Source: Saccoglossus kowalevskii
Taxonomy: Eukaryota; Hemichordata; Enteropneusta; Harrimaniidae
Assembly: GCF_000003605.2 (NCBI RefSeq)
Contig: NW_003124657.1
Span: forward strand, 1 to 40,116
DNA length: 40,116 bases
Reading direction: 5' to 3'
A model generated the notes under the pieces. The model worked only from the letters and a program-made list of their open reading frames with translations. It was not told the origin of the DNA and did not search any database. Shown here one piece after another: positions 36,431 to 40,116 of the stretch (the first letter of the stretch is position 1; each line of letters starts with the position of its first letter). The translations under genes and the position numbers were made by a program.

Positions 36431-36670
36431 GTCCAGGGAGCCAGTTGAGTGAGATATTCACCTCCCCACATTGCAAATCTTGTCTGCTTTATTTGTTATG
36501 AGTGGCATGTCAGCTGCTGATTCTGTGGTCCAGGGAGCCAGTTGGGTGGGATATTCACCTCCTCACATTGCAAATCTTGTCTACTTTATTTGCTGTGAGT
36601 GACATGTCAGCGGCTGATTCTGTGGTCCGGGGAGCCAGTTGAGTGAGATATTCACCTCCTCACATTGCAA

Positions 36671-37362
36671 ATCTTGTTTGTTTTATTTGCTGTGAGTGGC
36701 ATGTCATCGGCTGATTATGTGGTCCAGGGAGCCAGTTGAGTTGGATATTCACCTCCTCACATTGCAAATCTTGTCTGTTTTATTTGCTGTGAGTGGCATG
36801 TCATCGGCTGATTATGTGGTCCAGGGAGCCAGTTGGGTGGGATATTCACCTCCCCACATTGCAAATCTTGTCTGCTTTATTTGCTATGAGTGGCATGTCA
36901 TCGGCTGATTATGTTGTGCAGGGAGCCAGTTGAGTGGGATATTCACCTCCTCACATTCCAAATCTTGTCTGCTTTATTTGCTATGAGTGACATGTCAGCG
37001 GCTGATTCTGTGGTCCAGGAAGCCAGTTGAGTGGGATATTCACCTCCTCACATTGCAAATCTTGTCTGCTTTATTTTCTATGAGTGGTATGTCATCGGCT
37101 GATTATGTGGTCCAGGGAGCCAGTTGAGTGAGATATTCACCTCCCCACATTGCAAATCTTGTCTGCTTTATTTGCTATGAGTGTCATGTCATCGGCTGAT
37201 TATGTGGTCCAGTGAGCCAGTTGAGTGGGATATTCACCTCCTCACATTGCAAATCTTGTCTGCTTTATTTGCTATGAGTGGCATGTCAGTGGCTGATTAT
37301 GTGGCCCAGGGAGCCAGTTGGGTGGGATATTCACCTCCTTACATTGCAAATCTTGTCTGCTT
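36671..37362 (+). repeat. Block D-left, right-hand copy
   Basis: Matches 8,940-9,631 at a constant offset of 27,731 bp, with very few differences (for example TTTGCTGTGAG against TTTGCTTTGAG). It ends abruptly at about 37,362, where block D-right begins. Confidence 0.9.
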
Positions 37363-37366
37363 TATT

Positions 37367-38060
37367 GCTGTGAGTGACATGTCATCGGCTGATTATGTTG
37401 TGCAGGGAGCCAGTTGAGTGAGATATTCACCTCCTCACATTGCAAATCTTGTCTGCTTTATTTGCTGTGAGTGGCATGTCATCGGCTGATTATGTTGTGC
37501 AGGGAGCCAGTTGAGTGGGGTATTCACCTCCTCACTTTGCAAATCTTGTCTGCTTTATTTGTTGTGAGTGACATGTCATCGGCTGATTCTGTGGTCCAGG
37601 GAGCCAGTTGAGTGAGATATTCACCTCCTCACATTGCAAATCTTGTCTGCTTTATTTGTTATGAGTGGCATGTCAGCTGCTGATTCTGTGGTCCAGGGAG
37701 CCAGTTGAGTGAGATATTCACCTCCTCACATTGCAAATCTTGTCTGCTTTATTTGCTATGAGTGGCATGTCATCGGCTGATTCTGTGGTCCAGGGAGCCA
37801 GTTGAGTGGGATACACACCTCCTCACATTGCAAATCTTGTCTACTTTATTTGCTATGAGTGACATGTCATCGGCTGATTATGCAGTCCAGGGAGCCAATT
37901 GAGTGAGATATTCACCTCCTCACATTGCAAATCTTGTCTACTTTATTTGCTATGAGTGACATGTCATCGGCTGATTATGTGGTCCAGTGAGCCAGTTGAG
38001 TGAGATATTCACCTCCTCACATTGCAAATCTTGTCTACTTTATTTGCTATGAGTGGCATG
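37367..38060 (+). repeat. Block D-right, right-hand copy
   Basis: Matches 6,824-7,517. The monomer joining it to D-left has lost one T (TTTATTGCTG, about 37,366). Just beyond its right end lies a private one-base gain (GTGGTACCAGGG, about 38,081). Confidence 0.88.
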
Positions 38061-38482
38061 TCATCGGCTAATTCTGTGGTACCAGGGAGCCAGTTGAGTG
38101 GGATATTCACCTCCTCACATTGCAAATCTTGTCTGCTTTATTTGCTATGAGTGGCATGTCAGTGGCTGATTATGTGGTCCAGGGAGCCAGTTGAGTGAGA
38201 TATTCACCTCCTCACATTGCAAATCTTGTCTACTTTATTTGCTATGAGTGTCATGTCAGTGGCTGATTATGTGGTCCAGGGAGCCAGTTGAGTGGGATAT
38301 TCACCTCCTCACATTGCAAATCTTGTCTGCTTTATTTGCTATGAGTGGCATGTCATCGGCTGATTATGTTGTCCAGGGAGCCAGTTGAGTGGGATATTCA
38401 CCTCCTCACATTGCAAATCTTGTCTGCTTTATTTGCTATGAGTGGCATGTCATCGGCAGATTCTGTGGTCCAGGGAGCCAGT

Positions 38483-39240
38483 TGAGTGAGATATTCACCT
38501 CCTCACATTGCAAATCTTGTCTGCTTTATTTGCTATGAGTGGCATGTCATCGGCAGATTCTGTGGTCCAGGGAGCCAGTTGAGTGAGATATTCACCTCCT
38601 CACATTGCAAATCTTGTCTGCTTTATTTGCTATGAGTGGCATGTCAACGGCTGATTCTGTGGTCCAGGGAGCCAGTTGAGTGGGATATTCACCTCCTCAC
38701 ATTGCAAATCTTGTCTGCTTTATTTGCTATGAGTGTCATGTCATCGGCTGATTATGTGGTCCAGTGAGCCAGTTGAGTGAGATATTCACCTCCTCACATT
38801 GCAAATCTTGTCTACTTTATTTACTATGAGTGTCATGTCAGTGGCTGATTATGTGGTCCAGGGAGCCAGTTGAGTGGGATATTCACCTCCTCACATTGCA
38901 AATCTTGTCTGCTTTATTTGCTATGAGTGGCATGTCATCGGCTGATAATGTGGTCCAGGGAGCCAGTTGAGTGAGATATTCACCTCCTCACATTGCAAAT
39001 CTTGTCTACTTTATTTGCTATGAGTGTCATGTCAGTGGCTGATTATGTGGTCCAGGGAGCCAGTTGAGTGGGATATTCACCTCCTCACATTGCAAATCTT
39101 GTCTGCTTTATTTGCTATGAGTGGCATGTCAGTGGCTGATTATGTTGTGCAGGAGCCAGTTGAGTGAGATATTCACCTCCTCACATTCCAAATCTTGTCT
39201 GCTTTATTTGCTGTGAGTGACATGTTAGCGGCTGATTATG
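38483..39240 (+). repeat. Block B, copy 2
   Basis: Partner of 26,755-27,530 at an 11,728-bp offset. CGGCAGATTC occurs twice in succession just at its start (near 38,454 and 38,551) and again at 39,802. From 38,551 to 39,802 is 13 monomers minus the 10 bases lost between them. Confidence 0.9.
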
Positions 39241-39242
39241 TG

Positions 39243-39290
39243 GTCAGGGAGCAGTGAGTGGGATATCACTCTCACATGCAAATCTGTCTA
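39243..39290 (+). repeat. Indel cluster 5: every CC and TT doublet collapsed
   Basis: Compared with the consensus, eight single bases are missing in about 50: GGTCAGG, GAGCAGTGAG, ATATCACTCTCACATGC and ATCTGTC. Every CC and every TT between GGTCC and CTTGTC is reduced to one base, while GGG, AAA and TTT runs are intact. Flanking monomers are normal. No other copy has this pattern. It is most simply a consensus error, and the true sequence here is probably an ordinary 97-bp monomer. Confidence 0.85.
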
Positions 39291-40030
39291 CTTTATTTGC
39301 TATGAGTGGCATGTCAGTGGCTGATTATGTGGTCCAGGGAGCCAGTTGAGTGAGATATTCACCTCTTACATTCCAAATCTTGTCTGCTTTATTTGCTATG
39401 AGTGGCATGTCATCGGCTGATTATGCGGTCCAGGGACCGAGTTGAGTGGAATATTCACCTCCTCACATTGCAAATCTTGTCTACTTTATTTGCTATGAGT
39501 GACATGTCATCGGCTGATTATGTGGTCCAGGGAGCCAGTTGAGTGAGATATTCACCTCCTTACATTCCAAATCTTGTCTGCTTTATTTGCTATGAGTGGC
39601 ATGTCATCGGCTGATTATGTTGTCCAGGGAGCCAGTTGAGTGGGATATTCACCTCCTCACATTGCAAATCTTGTCTACTTTATTTGCTATGAGTGGCATG
39701 TCATCGGCTGATTATGTGGTCCAGGGAGCCAGTTGAGTGAGATATTCACCTCCTCACATTGCAAATCTTGTCTGCTTTATTTGCTATGAGTGGCATGTCA
39801 TCGGCAGATTCTGTGGTCCAGGGAGCCAGTTGAGTGAGATATTCACCTCCTCACATTGCAAATCTTGTCTGCTTTATTTGCTATGAGTGGCATGTCAACG
39901 GCTGATTCTGTGGTCCAGGGAGCCAGTTGAGTGGGATATTCACCTCCTCACATTGCAAATCTTGTCTGCTTTATTTGCTGTGAGTGACATGTCATCGGCT
40001 GATTATATGGTCCAGGGAGCCAGTTGAGTG

Positions 40031-40116
40031 AGATATTCACCTCCTCACATTGCAAATCTTGTCTACTTTATTTGCTTTGAGTGTCATGTCAGTGGCTGAT
40101 TATGTGGTCCAGGGTG
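40031..40116 (+). repeat. Partial monomer at the right window edge
   Basis: The window ends at consensus position 86 in CCAGGGTG (consensus CCAGGGAGC), 11 bases short of a full monomer. The array therefore continues to the right. Confidence 0.85.

Larger units (their letters stand above)
1..40116 (+). repeat. 97-bp satellite array, about 414 monomers, all head to tail
   Basis: Every line of the window contains the same words in the same order: GATATTCACCTCCTCACATT, GCAAATCTTGTC, a TTTATTTGCT stretch, GAGTGGCATGTCA, GGCTGATTATG and GGTCCAGGGAGCCAGTTGAG. Successive AGCCAGT words start at 84, 181 and 278, so the period is 97 bp. Summing all indels found (net minus 31 bases) gives 40,147 idealised bases, or 413.9 monomers; the start and end phases agree with this. 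All copies lie in one orientation. There is no interruption by other DNA. G+C is about 46%. The strand label is only the direction in which the consensus was written. No CENP-B-box-like core, poly(A) tract or terminal repeat was seen. The family is not recognised. A centromeric, pericentromeric or other heterochromatic location is plausible but not shown by sequence alone. Confidence 0.98.

Noticed and set aside
30260..39290. Exact octamer ATGCAAAT at about 30,264 and 39,276
   Set aside because: Both arise only from loss of a T inside private homopolymer-indel clusters, so they are probably reading errors.
1..40116. CRISPR array
   Set aside because: The period is constant, but there are no unique spacers: the entire 97 bp is conserved between copies, and variants occur at scattered sites.
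1..40116. Alpha satellite or a CENP-B box
   Set aside because: The period is 97 bp, not about 171 bp, and no sequence resembling the TTCG...CGGGA box core was seen.
1..40116. Tandem repeats encoding a repetitive protein
   Set aside because: The unit is not a multiple of three and stops occur in all frames in every monomer; substitutions show no codon bias.
1..40116. Hidden inverted segments or mobile-element insertions
   Set aside because: Reading through all lines, the same-strand words occur in every monomer without a gap, and no reverse-complement run of the monomer was found.

Overview
The whole window is one uninterrupted satellite DNA array, with no genes. A 97-bp monomer repeats head to tail, always in the same orientation, from the first base to the last. 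Counting registers and every indel I could find gives about 413.9 copies. No non-satellite base run, transposon, inverted monomer block, RNA gene or credible coding sequence was seen. The consensus is about 46% G+C. It holds one CpG where base composition predicts about five, which suggests a CpG-methylating eukaryote, most simply a vertebrate. That is inference; I do not recognise the satellite family or the species.

Consensus numbering used throughout: position 1 is the G of GATATTCACC and position 97 is the last G of TTGAGTGG. Recurrent diagnostic variants are: T5C or T6G (GATACTC, GATATGC); T14C (CCTCCCC); G21C (ATTGC/ATTCC); C27T; G34A (TCTGC/TCTAC); T41C (TATCTG); T41A+T42A+G43A (ATAAACT); G43T (TTTTCT); A46G; 52-54 as GGC, GAC, GTC, GGT or AAC; 61-62 as TC, GT, GC or AC before GG; A71C; G75T with C78G (GTTGTGC); A80G (CCGGGG); G82T; G83A; A93G (TTGGGTG); and position 97 as G, A, C or T.

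The variants are not random. Runs of 2 to about 24 monomers with the same variant order recur as near-identical blocks. Local higher-order repeats (HORs) have periods of 2 (194 bp), 5 (484), 6 (582), 7 (679), 9 (872-873), 10-12 and 13 (1260-1261) monomers. No single HOR period rules the array, so it is a mosaic of many small unequal exchanges or amplifications plus long-distance copies up to about 33 kb apart.

Layout: 1-2.1 kb mixed monomers, sharing an ordered block with 10.3 and 12.5 kb. 2.1-3.0 kb 9-mer HOR. 3.0-4.4 kb 5-mer HOR. 4.1-6.7 kb recent 13-mer duplication. 6.8-7.5 kb block shared with 37.4-38.1 kb. 7.8-8.8 kb 6-mer HOR with the ATAAACT variant. 8.9-9.6 kb block shared with 36.7-37.4 kb. 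9.7-13.6 kb two tandem superblocks. 13.7-22.2 kb rich in ATAAACT, CCTCCCC and TTTTCT monomers. 22.5-25.8 kb GAGTAAC and TATCTG monomers. 25.8-26.7 kb a return of the 13.7-22 kb type. 26.7-28.6 kb GTGTCATG-type monomers. 28.7-30.25 kb two 9-mer HOR copies. 30.3-35.5 kb again ATAAACT/CCTCCCC type. 35.56-39.24 kb a patchwork of blocks also found at 2.1, 8.9, 6.8 and 26.8 kb. 39.24-40.1 kb ordinary monomers in 13-mer register with 38.5 kb. Stretches not listed separately hold ordinary 97-bp monomers and nothing else I can see.

Two practical points matter. First, almost every indel is a one-base change in a homopolymer. Some are shared between block copies, so they are inherited; others are clustered and private (worst at 39,243-39,290), and look like consensus errors. 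Second, the short open frames in the array (up to 102 codons) follow exactly from the 97-bp period and one stop-codon polymorphism, so no CDS is annotated.
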